From: Paraescarpia echinospica
Taxonomy: Eukaryota; Annelida; Polychaeta; Sabellida; Siboglinidae
Assembly: GCA_020002185.1 (NCBI GenBank)
Contig: CM034543.1
Coordinates: 6,384,431-6,448,430, forward strand
Length of the DNA stretch: 64,000 nucleotides
Direction: 5' to 3'
The notes below the pieces were generated by a model that did no database searches, was not told the origin of the DNA, and was given only the letters and a program-made list of their open reading frames with translations. This document shows, piece after piece, positions 1-15,200 of this stretch (its first letter is position 1; each line of letters starts with the position of its first letter). Both the position numbers and the translations under genes were made by a program.

Positions 1-135
1 AATCAGTGAGATGATAAGTAATTAGTAGTAAATAGTAACTCATAATTATGTGACATTACAAACCCTTCAAGAGAAACTGGTGGATATTGTAGGTATATGA
101 CAAACATTAGTTGAACTCTGCAAGATTCTACCCAC

Positions 136-291
136 CATCTCTGACGGCATCAAGAATGATGTCCATGTCGATCTTGGTGCCCTCTGGTGTGCGTAACATC
201 TCATCCCACGCATCGGCCACAGGCTTGGGGCATGGCGTGATCTCTTCATAGTCCAACTTTAACCTCTTCAATTGAGCCTCAGTCTGGCGAA
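136..291 (-). CDS. TBC1D4: TBC1D1/4 exon 12: last segment before the TBC domain
   Basis: 156 nt, phase 1-1. It encodes QLKRLKLDYEEITPC, VADAWDEML and IDMDIILDAVRDG, matching the human KVKLDYEEV...TWDKKLL...DMEDIHTLLKEG segment immediately before the TBC fold. The acceptor is CATCCCCGTAG|TTCGCC and the donor GATG|GTGGGTAG. This is the last coding exon in the window; the TBC domain must continue to the left. Confidence 0.92.
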
Positions 292-3200
292 CTACGGGGA
301 TGGACGTATCACGTGAATGTGAGGTTAACCAGCAGTTGTACACACTAATAAAACTACGCATCCTCTCGTGTCAAGTTTGTAAGTGGCTTGATTTAGGTAC
401 ATGTTAGGGATCATCTCAGAATATCAATGTCCGATATCTGACAAAATTATTTTCATCTAGCCTCAGCCCCTCTGCACCAGAGATGAACGTTTGTCAAGAT
501 TAACATGATGATATCAATATAATAACTGTATCAGTCTGGAGTGTAAAATATTGATGTCTGACGCCAGATTAAAACTGCCTCTAACTCCTCAAACAAAAGT
601 AATTTTATCTGATAGCAGACATCAACGTTCTGAGATGATCCCTTAGAATGGGCAATTAATATGCCTTGGTTCAATAGACGTAGCATTGTCCCCTCAAAAT
701 AAAAATAAAAAATTGTAAATGGGCCAACTTGCCCTGAAGTCCTTTGGACTAATACGTCTATATGTGGCCCCGGCTGACCAAATGAGTGATAAGTCGGAAA
801 AATTGTAACATTTTTTTCTTACATCCTTGTAAAGGTTTGGTAGAGTGCTTTACACGGTTTCAAAAAATATGACTGCTACAAAAATTGGCAAAGTTATGGA
901 GCATTGAACATGGTAGGGATCAAAAAGTGAAAATGAAGAAAACGGCTGTTGAAGTTTTACATTATATATGCAAATGGACTGCATGGAAATATTACATGCA
1001 CAACATTCAAATGTGGCACACAGTATGTAATATGTATGTTATGTTGCAATGATACACTGGAAGTAGAAATGTGCTGCTACAAAGACTTATCAAGTTATGC
1101 CAGATTATGTCTTCATGTGTAAAACTAAGAGGACAGATTATCTGAGAGCAAAAGGTAGACTCACTGTTAAACACAGTTTAAAACCTACAGGCAACTGTCC
1201 AGTTTAACAGGGGTCTAGTGGTTAATGCTGTCTGTTGACACACGCTACTGCCAGTGATCAATTACATATTAGTCACAGCTTCCATCAAACAATAGCAGGC
1301 AGAGAATCTTAGCTCCACAGCTGGGTGTAATACACAACCAGAGCCACCACTGATTCATGGTCAAGTAGATTAGCTCAATGCACCAACTAAGACAATACAC
1401 AACACTGTGAGTGACAGTGTCCAGAGTGAGGCCTAAGCAGTGTCCTCATTGCTGAATAGATCAATTAAACCTGCCAAGTGGGTGACATTCTGCACAAGTG
1501 TTCATTAATCCTTAGTGATTGTTCAGAACACCAGACTGACCACATACCTAAACAAAGCGAATGTAATAGGTGAAGAATAGGCAGTGTTCAGATAGGGGTA
1601 TTGGTTGAATTGTATTTGTCTCGACTCAAAAGGCTTTATTGTGTCTTCATCGATTGTAAGAAAGCATTTGATTTAGTAGACCAGTCCTCCCTGTGGTCTA
1701 AGATATTTTCATGTGGTATTAATGGTATTGTGTTGAAAGTTGTATACAACATGTACAAAAATGCTAAATCATGTATAAATGAGGGCCAGGCTGTGTCAGC
1801 CTTCTTCTCATGTGTAGAGGTATGGCAAGGAGAAAACTTGTGTCCTTTGTTATTTGCTATTTACCTGAATAATTTTGAACACCGTTAGTCACAATTATAA
1901 CGGACTTGACATGGCAGCTGGTTAAATTTACATATATAGTGTATAGCGGAACTATGTCAACTCTTCTAATGGTTGACATTTGGTTGTTTCAGGTGTCAAC
2001 TATATTATGAATCTGTAATTATTAGTCTATATTGATACAACTGATTTACACAGTACCATGTCTACACAAGGCATGGCAAGCGTAAACAGAACAGTAGACT
2101 GCATTTGATATAAATAAAGGATATTTCACTCTATAATTGTATAGAATATTAATTTTCTATGTTTGTCACCTACAGGTGACATAATATTACTTTTCTATAT
2201 TTGTCACCTACAGGTTTCTACAGACAATACATCTTTAACCAATAGACACCACAGTCACACCATTTTATAATAATTAAATGAACATCAAAATAAACACAAC
2301 TTGCAATTATAGAAAATCAATAGTTTTGAAGATACAGTTTAAAAGTGTTAGGCAACTGTTCAGTCTAACAGGGGTCAAGTGTGTCTATTCTGCCTGGGTG
2401 CTGTGACCAATTAAAGATTAGTCAAGGTCTCAATGGCCTAGGCTGTAGAGATTAGTCACAGCTTTTGACTTTGTGGCACATTACACAACATCTACTGTTG
2501 GGGGTGGTCTCAAGGGCCCTTCTCAAAACCACATCACTAGATAATGTAAACCTTTTGCACTTTGGGGGCCCCTTAGGTGCCCTTAGAATGATTAAATCAA
2601 ATACAGATTTCTGGTATATAGTGGCAGCACCCTAAGATACATCTATGCAAAATTAGAAAAAAAGGTGCTGAACAGTTTTAGAAAAAATAGGCCAAATGTT
2701 ACATTTTTACCAGTTTTGGGGTCCTTGGAGGCCCTAGGGAGCCCTTAAAATGATTCAATCAAATACAGATTTCTCATGCATAGTGGCAGTGCCCCAAGAT
2801 ATATCTTTGCAAAATTAGAGAAAAAGTTGCTGAACGGTTTCTGAGATACGGCAGCTAACGGCAGACGGCGGACGGTGGACGCAGAGTGATGGCAATAGTC
2901 CCTTGGACCTTCAGCCAAAGGACTAAAAAAGGTTCGAGAAACAAGTCAGAGAACTATAGACCAGTGAACTTAACATCAGTGATTTGCAAATTATTAGAAA
3001 GACTAATTAAAGATCACATGGTGGATTTTCTTGTTAAACAAAACTTGATAAACCCATCTCAACATGGTTTTTTTAAAGTGAGGTCATGCTTAACAAATAT
3101 GTTATGTTTTTTGGAAGACATCACTAATTGGGTAGATGAGGGATCACCAGTAGATATTGTCTACTTAAATTTTCAAAAAGCTTTCGACAAAGTACCACTT

Positions 3201-6200
3201 CAAAGATTACTGCTTGTGGTTTACCGTGGTTCCTATGGCATAGGAAATGGTATAATAAACTGGATAGAACAATGGCTGATTGACAGAAGTAGTAGTTGAT
3301 GGGGAGGCTTCAAACTGGAAATCGGTATTGAGTGGGGTACCACAGGGATCAGTATTAGGACCTATATTATTCTTAATATATATCAACGATTTGGATGATG
3401 AAATAACAAGCAAGGTGTTGAAATTTGCGGATGATACAAAAGTGTTTAGAAGGATTAAAAGTGATGGAGATAGACAGCATTTATAAGATGATCTTGACAG
3501 GTTGATCAAATGGTCTGAAAAGTGGCAAATGCAGTTCAATTTTGGGAAATGTAAATGCCTTCACACAGGACATGGGAACGAATATGTAGAATATACAATG
3601 GGGGGTACTGTACTAAGTACTACTGTAAAAGAAAAAGACTTAGGGTTAACCATTAGTGCTGATATGAAGGTTTCAGAGCAGTGCGGAATTGCAGCTTCAA
3701 AGGGAAATGATATCTTTGTATTAATTAGGCGAAACATAACGTATAAGGAAAAAGAGCTAATAATACTGCTGTACTAAAGAATAGTTAGGCCTCATTTAGA
3801 ATATTGTATTCAAGCGTGGAGGCCATATCGCAGGAAGGACATAGATATGCTAGAAAGAGAGCAGAGGAGAGCAACTAAAATGATACCAAAACTGAGGGAT
3901 CTTAGTTACGAAATATGCCTAAAAAATGTGGTTTAACAACACTAGAGACCAGGAGATTGAGAGGAGATCAGATAGAAGTGTTTAAAATATTGAATGGTTA
4001 TGAAAATATTGATAGAAATATTTTTTTCTCAGTTAAGAAAGATAGAAGGACCAGAGGGCATGAAGTTACATTAGCAAAGGAGCAGAGTAGATTAGATATA
4101 AGAAAGTTTTCATTTTCATAAAGGACTGTAAATGAATGGAACAGATTATCTGCTGATTGTGTGGGTGCTAGTAGCGTGAATGTTTAAAAATAAAATCGAC
4201 ACATACCTCAGACGGGCGGGATACACATAGATAAAAGGGTCGGACTCTCGATAAACCAAAGGGCTTCCTTGTCCACCTGCCACCTAGAGTTAATTCTCAG
4301 GGTGGCAATCTTGTTAAATCTTGTTAAAGTTGTGTTTAATGTGTATTATTAGTCCTTTGTTTACAGAAGAAATACTCATACCACTGCTAATAAATGCATG
4401 TACTAACTACGTATTAAACTTTGCAGTTATTATGTACACTTGTTTGCCAGAATACACCTTCCTAAGTGGTTCACAGAAACATAATCTTCATTAAACATCC
4501 AGAATTTTGAAATTCCCATGTGAAGTTATAGCCTACTGGATGTCTAACAAAGATCATCTTTTTCTTATTTGTTGTGGATGAATGCATAAATATACATTTG
4601 ATCTTCCTAAGGGTTGTGAATTTTAAACATAAATGTACAGGTAAAATGATATAAAACTACTAATCAAATTAATTATATAAAAGAGCATATTGTATAATGC
4701 AGTATTAATATATTAAAAGAAATTAAATAGATGACAATTAAAAAATTAGAACTGCCTAAAGAATGTTGGTAAAGTATACAGCATCAATAAATAAACTAAA
4801 AAAAGCACTGTTAAAATGTTCATTATGTTTCTAGTCTCTGTTTCTAGTTGAAGGCATTGCTCATATATGGGGCTTTACAAGCACTTACACAATTACAGTT
4901 TCATATTTCTGAATTGAGACTGTTCCACACCCAAGATGCAATGCACCTAGCAGACATTCCTTAGTCACCTCGACTCTGATCTTGAAGGAAGAGCCTTGAC
5001 CTCTCACCTCTGAGACTCTTGTTCTCCGTCTCCATCTTGATGAGGAGCAAGACTTCAAGGATGGCCTTCCTCCACAAATCTCGCAGTTCCCGGGGGGACA
5101 ACTTGGGGGGTGTCACATCCGCCTCAGGCACCGATGCCATGGTGGAGCCAGGGGCCTCACAGTCTGAGGGTGAACACACATGAACATTTTGACTCACAGT
5201 CTGAGGGTGAACATACATGAACAATTGACTCACAGTCTGAGGGTGAACACACATGAACACTTCGACTCACAGTCTGAGAGTGAACATACATGAACAATTG
5301 ACTCACAGTATGAGGGTGAACACACATGAACACTTGATTCACAGTCTGAGAGTAAACACACATGAACATTTGATTCAGTCTGATAGTGAACACACGTGAA
5401 CACTTGATTCAGTGTGAGAGTGAACACAGGAAGGAACACTCCATTCAGAATCTGAGTGAACTCACTTAAATGAACACTCGACTAACAGCCTGACAGTTAG
5501 CACTTACATGAACACTTGACTCATGGTTTCAGAGTGAACACACATGAACACTTGACTCACAATCTGAGAGTGTACACACATTAACACATGTCTCAGTCTT
5601 CTTCTTCTTCTTCTTCACAATCTTGTGGTTACTTCTATCCAGAAAAATATTCCACAGTTATGACGGTTAACACACTTATATGAACACTTGACTCACAGTG
5701 TGTGAGTGAACATACATGAACACTCATACAAACATGATTTTGCCAGTAATGTATTATGTAGATATGAACAGGCAGACATCCTGTTACCTTTATATTCACT
5801 CACCAATGAAAGAGTTATTCCTAGTCACGGGGGTAACAACCCTGTTGAGTATCTCCAGTCTCCATGACTTCTGTCTGTGTGTGAAAGCTGCCTTCCTTCC
5901 ACCTCCTGCCTCACCACCAGGGGGTGTCTGTCCCTGGGGTGGGGGCTCGGGGGGCTCTAGGTCTTCCTCCATGCTATGTTTTCCGCCAGCCATCACACTG
6001 CCAGGGAAAGATTTAATAAGATTTAACAAGATTTAACACTATTTAACAAGATTGAACAAGATTGGTGTCCAAAGCCACCTGAAGTAACTAGACCTGAAGT
6101 AACTAGATGGTGACCTACTTTGACCTGAAGTAACTAGATGGTGACCTACTTTGACCTGAGGTAACTAGATAGTGACCCACTTTGATCTGAGGTAATTAAA

Positions 6201-9200
6201 TGGTGACAACAATGACCCGAGGTAATATATGCTGACCTACTTTGACATGAGGTAACCAGATGGTGACCTGAGGTAACTAATTGGTGACCTATTTTGACCT
6301 GAGGTAACAAAATGGTGACCTACTTTGTTCATAGGTAATAAAATGGTGACCTACTTTGACCTGAGATAACTCTCTATGCGGAAGAACCCAGGCATCACCG
6401 ACTTGCTCGGCTTCTGTGACTTGTGTTGATTCGGCAACAACTGCGGTTCCTTGTCACAGCCACCAGGAGGAGCTGTGAAACTGCGGGGCCGTCCAATCTG
6501 ATTGGCTACTTCTGAAGTGTTCTCTTCAGGCGGTTTTGATGTCTGAGCGTCAGTTATATCAGGCGGCTCAACAGACTTGTCAGAGTCCTCCTCCTGAAGG
6601 GTGAATTAGGCCAAAGTTCATACATGTCAAGGTCACTCACTGGTTGACTTTGGCTGAGACATATAAGGCCCAATAAAATGTGACATTTTATGCAACACAG
6701 GAAATATAACTATAAAATACACCTGTATATGATAAACAGGCATTTGTTTAGAAACAGAAACAATAGCAAAGACAAATGTTACAGATAATGTTCGTTCACA
6801 AATTAGGTATAGGTAGTTGGTAAATGCAATAGTTATAGAGAAATTAGTTTATTATTTTAGTATAAAATATATACAATAAGTACATCAATATAGGGTGAGA
6901 GCATTGTATGGACAGATGAATGTGAATGAAGACAGACATGTTAGAGTTACAGCCATATCCCTGATGCTCTTCAGAACAGTCTGTTAAATAATATGGAATT
7001 TATAATATACTACTATATATTAAAAATATACTTCTACAGCAGTATTGTGACTTTAATAAAATAAAATCTTTCTCTCATCCCAAGACGCAGCCTACATTTG
7101 GAGCGCTGGTATCTGACGTGATTGTCCAGCGTCGACCTCGTGTCAATTCCTCTCGCTTGTCCTCAATCTAGAACATGACACAACATGACACAGTCTGCAG
7201 GAAACATGACATCACATGAAACAGTCTACAAGAAAAGTGACGTTACATGATGTATAAACTACAGGAAATATGACACATGATGTAGATGGCAGACTACATG
7301 AAACGTGGCTGCTTCGTCCGTACTGTAACACACTCTTCCTTTCTTCTTCTGGATAATGTCGTAGCCCCGACTTCCGAGTAATGTCCCACAGGTTTGTTAT
7401 ATAAACTGTATTCATTCTTTTTAGTGTACAGTACGCTTATGAAATATTATTAAGGTTACAAAAAGTCTGTTTCTCAAAACAGTGTGAAAATAATAAAATG
7501 GTGGCGTCACATGGTGGCAATTATACGTTTTTACTGTCTCTACTGTACTCCACTATGTGGCACCACTAGGTCATTCATTTCCATTTTTAAAACAAACATG
7601 GCGCCATTGACACGCTTGTCACTCTGATTTATAACACATATTTTTGTCAATTATTTATGGTTACCACATATTTAAAACTACTTCTCAGTGGAGAGACAGC
7701 AGAAGACAAACGATCTGCCTAACATCGGTGCAAAGACACGGGCATGACACACGTCTACGTAACTGACGCTAACTGGAAGTGATTTATACATTCACATGGT
7801 GGTGATTTTATGGTCAAAGGGATACTTGAACCTTGCAAAGGCTGCATATGAGGATCTTTCCCATAGTTATATTGTGAATGGTTGACACTGACAGTGAATT
7901 GCAATAAATGAGAGATCAGTTTTTGTTATAGATCGATGTTAGACGGTACTGAAAAAAGGGGGTGTACACTAATTAGGACATGTATGCTAAATAGAACGAA
8001 TACGGTATGCTATTTTAAAATGTTCATATTAGAAACATCAATGACTGTTGTTTTAAGTATTTATTGATAAATAATCAATCACCAGACAGACCATTTGGTT
8101 TGTTGCACTTTTGCACAACTGTTTGGTGTAAACATAAATTATTATGATGAAAAATATATGAAGTGAAACGTACAACAGCAACTCCATTTTGATTTGTCAG
8201 TGTCCATCTTCTTCCGTAATATTTCAGTTCTCCCTTCTTGTTGCGACCCTGTAAACATACACAAGTAAACACAAGTAAACACATACACCAACCATGCCAC
8301 AATCACAAGTAAACATACACACCAAACATGCCACAATCACAAGTAAACACACACACCAACCATGCCACAAACACAAGTAAACACACACACCAACCATGCC
8401 ACAAACACAAGTAAACACACACACCAACCATGCCACAAACACAAGTAAACACACACACCAACCATGCCACAAACACAAGTAAACACACACACCAACCATG
8501 CCACAATCACAAGTAAACACACACACCAACCATGCCACAAACACAAGTAAACACACACACCAACCATGCCACAAACACAAGTAAACACACACACCAACCA
8601 TGCCACAAACACAAGTAAACACACACACCAACCATGCCACAATCACAAGTAAACACACACACCAACCATGCCACAAACACAAGTAAACATACACACCAAC
8701 CATGCCACAAACACAAGTAAACACATACACCAACCATGCCACAAACACAAGTAAACACAAGTGAACACACACACCAACCATGCCACAAACACAAGTAAAC
8801 ACATACACCAACCATGCCACAAACACAAGTAAACACAAGTGTACACACACACCAACCATGCCACAAACACAAGTAAACACATACACCAACCATGCCACAA
8901 ACACAAGTAAACACATGCACCAACCGTGCCACAAACACAAGTGAACACATACACCAACCATCCCACAAATACAAGTAAACACAAGTGAACACATACACCG
9001 ACCATGCCTCAAACGCAAGTAAACACAAATGAAATCAAATAAGAACATACCCGAATTAAGCTTTCGAATGAATTAGTCAAAGACTTCTTCGCTCTATTCC
9101 TCAAAGCATCAAACTTGGAAGATTTGCTCTTGCCACAATCCATCAGACTGAACTGGAAAATATGCAACAAACTGATTACTACAAATACAAAGACTACCAT

Positions 9201-12200
9201 CCAAGACAAGATCTGGTGGCGGGCATGTAGTCACAAGGCTCCATCTGGTGGGGGGCATGGAGTTAACAGGGCTTGAAACATACATGCAGAATTACAGGTG
9301 TTGGGAATAGTCTAATCTCTGGGCAACTTCTCAAAACCTGTCAATGTACGTTTTGAGTTATGCTGCAAGGTGGCGCAAACTATTTGTGTCATAAACTGAA
9401 TGTCTACTAGTTAAGTTTTATTTATGATCAAATAGGAAATATAATGTCGGACCATCTCGTATATCAGGCAAGTGGCAATTACATTAACTACTGACGTACA
9501 AAAGTTAATTTTCAAACTACATGTTATATTAATTGACTAAAATCTAATGTTAAGTTAGGTAATAGTAGATTAATTGTCTCGATCAGCCCCATGCTTGGTG
9601 AGCATGGAAATCTGACAGCATTGCAAGAACTTAACTTTAGAAACAGATTCAAGTTAACTTTCATTATAGACTTACCGGTAACTGAACAAAATCCAAGATC
9701 AACTTAACAACTAGTTAACCTGATAGATTAACTGTAAATTAATCACCCCGAGCATTATCGGAAGACAAGATTTGTTTAAATGTCAACAATTTGCCAAAAT
9801 TGCAACACAATGGTTTATCTTGGTACGTCACGAGGAGGTGACAATCAAAAAGGGTTAGTCTGACAAATCATAAAAATAAACATAATGAAAAAAAAAAAAA
9901 AACTACTTGCATTTGTTGGGACCAGCTGAAAGACAATTCAACCATTCAGTCTTTTTACCGGCTTCCTGCAAGATCTAGCAATTTCCTAAGTTCACCATAA
10001 TGCTAGCAAAACACAAATGTTTCTTAGAGGTTCATAATAGAAATATGCATCTGTTAACACACAAGAAGTTGATAAAACAGTGCTGGTGTGCTGTTTGTTC
10101 CAGACAGTCCAAACTGACACATCCGCGGAAGCCCAAATATGCCCAATTTCTCATAAGATTGATGTCTGCGAACATGTAGAATTATGCCAGACTGTTTGCC
10201 TACCTCGTTCCTGTGGGTCTTGCTGCCCTCCCCCATGTGGACATGTTCCGTCTGTCTCGCCTCACAAAGCTCCCTCAACACTCCCATCAACACCTCGTTC
10301 GTCTCAGTAACACTTGCAGGGTTCTCTGTCTGTAACAGAACATACAATAACACTCACAGGGTTCTCTGTCTGTAACAAGACACTCGGTAACACTCACAGG
10401 GTTCTCTGTCTGTAACAGAACATACAATAACACTCACAGGGTTCTCTGTCTGTAACAGAACACTCAGTAACACTCACAGGTTTCTCTGTCTGTAACAGAA
10501 CACTCAGTCACATTAACAGGGTTCTCAGTCTGTAACAGAACACTGAGTAACACTCACAGGGTTCTCTGTCTGTAATAATTCAGTAGATGAGATAGCGACA
10601 CTGGGATAGAAATTATGTAGTATATAATAACATTAGAATATGGAATTAGATCATTTCATGTTTTCTCATCAGAGTGGGAGTTATACACCACAACTGGGTC
10701 ATTGTGTAAGGCATTATACACAGATTAAGCATGATTTAAACAAGAGAAACATTGATATTCTTCTTCTGCCATGTTACCTGTAGTCTCTGGATGATCTCAC
10801 CCCGGTCTTTCTCCTTCAGATGGCAGACTCTCTTGAGCAGCAGTTCATTGACTTGGTCAGCCGGCAGTCCTGGGTCACAATCACAGCTCAGTGAAGACAG
10901 CTACATATACTCAGCAGTCCTGGGTCACAATCACAGCTCAGTGAAGACAGCTACATACACTCAGCAGTCCTGGGTCACAATCACAGCTCAGTGAAGACAG
11001 TTACATATACTCAGCAGTCCTGGGTCACAATCACAGCTCAGTGAAGACAGCTACATATACTCAGCAGTCCTGGGTCACAATCACAGCTCAGTGAAGACAG
11101 TTACATATACTCAACAGTCCTGGGTCACAATCACAGCTCAGTGAAGACAGCTAAATATACTCGGCAGTCCTGGGTCACAATCACAGCTCAGTGAAAACAG
11201 CTACATATACTCAGCAGCACCAAACGTACTTGCAACAACTCAACAAACTAGTCTGACTGTAGTCCAGGTGTAACACTATATCTTACCCTCCTAGGTACCC
11301 ACCCCAGTTACTATGCTGAGGTATTGAAAGATTAAGCAGTGCAGAGTCTTGTGAACAGAGCTGTGTGTTTCTGGTGTTGAGGCAGCTGATCTTTGTTAAA
11401 TATTGATTCTAACTGGAGTTATTTCAGTTTCAAGATTAGAATATTTACAGCATATTTGTTAACATGTACATTTAAAAAACTTCATCTAGCTATGTATTTC
11501 TTCTAGACTAGAAGGAAAAATATAGACATTCTAGGGCCTTAGGCTATGAGGGGGAGATACCAAGAATTATATATACTGCCATGCCTGTTACTCAGTTTGA
11601 AGTTTGAGCCTCAGTATCTTTAGACATTGTATTGGTTGTCACTGTAAAAATTGCATCTAACTATAACTGAGCTAGCATATGTATGTCAATGTTTTCCACC
11701 TAGATGGTTTACATCTTGGGCCCTAAACTTTGATGGATTAATTTATAACCTTTCATGAGAAAAGCAATGCCTTTATTTTTTCGAAATTCATGGTTGGTTA
11801 CGGTTCTTAATTACCATTTCAGGGTTTTTACCATATATTAGATGACACTGTTCATAATGCGACACATATTTTTTGTGATTGTGCGTAGGTCGTGAGGAGT
11901 GCCAATCAGCTGGGGACATTTTATATAAGTTGCATTAACGCGAGGCTGTTCATATTGTTGACATTGCAACAAATGTCACTTAGGAATACTATAAGAAAAG
12001 ATCTTCTGCATCTGTGTTTATATGGCACCAACCGATGAAAGGTCATTTTTGTTAGTTAAATATAGCACAAGCACACACACACAAACATCTAAGCATGCTT
12101 ACATGAGATACTACGCTTGGTTCCACATTTCATGCTGTCTGTAGGTATGTTGAAAGTTACTACTGACAAATACAAGTTTCTGGCTGTTGTACGTGCGTTG

Positions 12201-15200
12201 ACACTTACTGTTGACAAACACATTTCTGGCTGTTGTATATGAGTCGACACTTACTGTTGACAAACACATTTGTGGCTGTTGTATGTGTATTGACACTTAC
12301 TGTTGACAAACACATTTCTGGCTGTTGCATGTGTGTTGACACTTATTGTTGACAAACACATTTGTGGCTGTTGTATGTGTGTTGACACTTACTGTTGGCG
12401 GCGACACACAGTTGATGAAGTTGGCGCATGGGACACAGTGGACAAACAATGTGGTTGCGAGAGTTCTGTTGGAACGCTTGCTGGAAGGCTTGCTTCAAAG
12501 TCTTCATTATCTCCTCCACCTAACACACAAACAGAATGTCTACTTCAAAGTGTTCATTACCTCTTATTTACACTTATCAAGCACCACAAAAACTTATTCC
12601 AAGTACATTTCGTAAAACAAAATAAATCTACACAACTTATTCCAATTACACTGATCATGTGTAGTCTGTAAGTTCTCACAACTGTCATTAGACATCACAC
12701 CAAAAGTCTAAAACATATTCAAACTTTCAAAGTACACATGAGCTTTTCTTCCAGGGAGCGCGGCTGGTGTGGTGGTTAGCACATCCACCTGGCATGCCGG
12801 CACTCTGAGTTCAAAACCCGGACCGGGCAGGCATGATATTTGGTACAAATAACTGGCTCTCAACATTGGGGACTGTGTATCCCCCGTGACTCGGAGATCA
12901 CGTTAATGTCGGTCCCATCTCAATTTGGGACATAAAAGAACAACTGAGGACGACAAGCACCCTGGCAGTGACATACCTCAGTGACAGCAAATAAAAAGGT
13001 CGCTGGAAAAGGCTGACTACTTTAATGAGATCTCATAAGACCACAACATTGTAACCACAATAATACAGACTAGTCAGTTAACATAACGTTGCCGAGCGCT
13101 GGAAACAACTAGAATTAGAAATCTTCATTAAATGGCCAAAGTTTGACAATGTTGTGCACAATTTAACATTTTGTAATGCTGCAGTTTGCATTGAATAAAG
13201 TAGAATGACAAAGCAATAGAAATAGCAAACACACCAAATCAATGATATTACCCTTGTTGACTCACTCGAATGATTCCCAACAACATATATGTATATATAA
13301 AACAATGCCATTAACTCAGCAAGTTCGTTGCTTGCAGACTGTCTGTGACCAGACCTATGCAGGCGAAAAGAGTAGATTGCTGGGGGTTAGACTGAGAGAG
13401 CATAAGAACAGGAGGGCCCCAATCACAGTTGTTGGGGGACACTGAGTAAATTAGGGCCACAACATCAAGACCAAAGACTCCACAGTGCTCGCCAGAGAAA
13501 ACCAACTTCTGGCGAACAAAAATCAGTGAAGCAGTTGAAATTCGAGAGGCGTCCAGCTCTGAACAGAGACACCAGCTGTAATCTTCCCATGATTTTCTTG
13601 GAAGTGCTGTCATGTTCCAAATCAATGTCACTAACTGTTCTTAGAAGTGACTGAGATGTATGTATCATGGACTCATCAGATATAACAATGCCACCAACTG
13701 TTCTTAGAAGTCACTGAGATGTATGTACACCATGGACTCATTAGATATAACATTGCCACTAACTGTTCTTAGAAGTGACTGAGATGTACTACAATATGTA
13801 CCATGGACTCATTAGATATAACATTGCCACTAACTGTTCTTAGAAGTGACTGAGATGTACTACAATATGTACCATGGACTCATCAGATATAACAATGCCA
13901 CTAACTGTTCTTAGAAGTCACTGAGATGTACTACAGTATGTACCATGGACTAATCAGATATAACAATGTCACTAACTGTTCTTAGAAGTGACTGAGATGT
14001 ACTACAATATGTATCATGGACTCATTAGATATAACAATGCCACTAATTGTTCTTAGAAGTGACTGAGGTGTACTACAATATGTATCATGGATTCATCAGA
14101 TATAACAATGCCACCAACTGTTCTTTTAAGTGACTGACATGTACTACAGTATGTATCATGGACTCATTAGATATAACAATGCCACTAACTGTTCTTAGAA
14201 GTGACTGAGATGTACTACAGTATGTATCATGGACTCATCAGATATAACAATGCCACTAACTGTTCTTAGAAGTGACTGAGATGTACTACAATATGTATCA
14301 TGGACTCATTAGATATAACAATGGTACTAACTGTTCTTAGAAGTGACTGAGATATACTACAGTATGTACCACGGACTCATCAGATATAACAATGCCACTA
14401 ACTGTTCTTAGAAGTGACTGAGATGTACTACAATATGTATCATGGACTCATCAGATATAACAATGCCACCAACTGTTCTTTGAAGTGACTGACATGTACT
14501 AAAGTATGTATCATGGACTCATTAGATATAACAATGCCACTAACTCTTCTTAGAAGTGACTGAGATGTACTACAGTATGTACCATGGACTCATCAGATAT
14601 AACAATGCCACCAACTGTTCTTAGAAGTGACTGAGATGTACTACAATATGTATCATGGACTCATCAGATATAACAATGCCACTAACTGTTCTTAGAAGTG
14701 ACTGAGATGTACTACACTATGTATCATGGACTCATTAGATATAACAATACCACCAACTGTTCTTAGAAGTGACTGACATGTACTACAGTATGTATCATGG
14801 ACTCATTAGATATAACAATGCCACTAATTGTTCTTAGAAGTGACTGAGATGTACTACAGTATATATCATTGACTCATCAGATATAACAATGCCACCAACT
14901 GTTCTTAGAAGTGACTGAGATGTACTACAGTATGTACCATGGACTCATCAGATATAACAATGCCACCAACTGTTCTTAGAAGTCACTGAGATGTACTACA
15001 GTATGTATCATGGACTGATCAGATATAACAATGCCACCAACTGTTCTTAGAAGTCACTGAGATGTACTACAGTATGTATCATGGACTGATCAGATATAAC
15101 AATGCCACCAACTGTTCTTAGAAGTCACTGAGATGTACTACAGTATGTATCATGGACTCATCAGATATAACAATGCCACTAACTGTTCTTAGAAGTGACT

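Noticed and set aside
2886..4121. Separate host genes from the open frames here
   Set aside because: All are pieces of one CR1-like LINE reverse transcriptase interrupted by stops and shifts.
7212..7415. Possible extra TBC1D exon (ERKSVLQYGRSS)
   Set aside because: No acceptor/donor pair in compatible phase, and only faint similarity to exons 8a/8b.
8224..9048. 274-codon Cys/Val/Trp-rich open frame
   Set aside because: 34-bp minisatellite read in rotating frames (102-bp period).
12753..12830. tRNA gene
   Set aside because: Box A/B-like sequences are present but the stems do not close and a SINE body follows.
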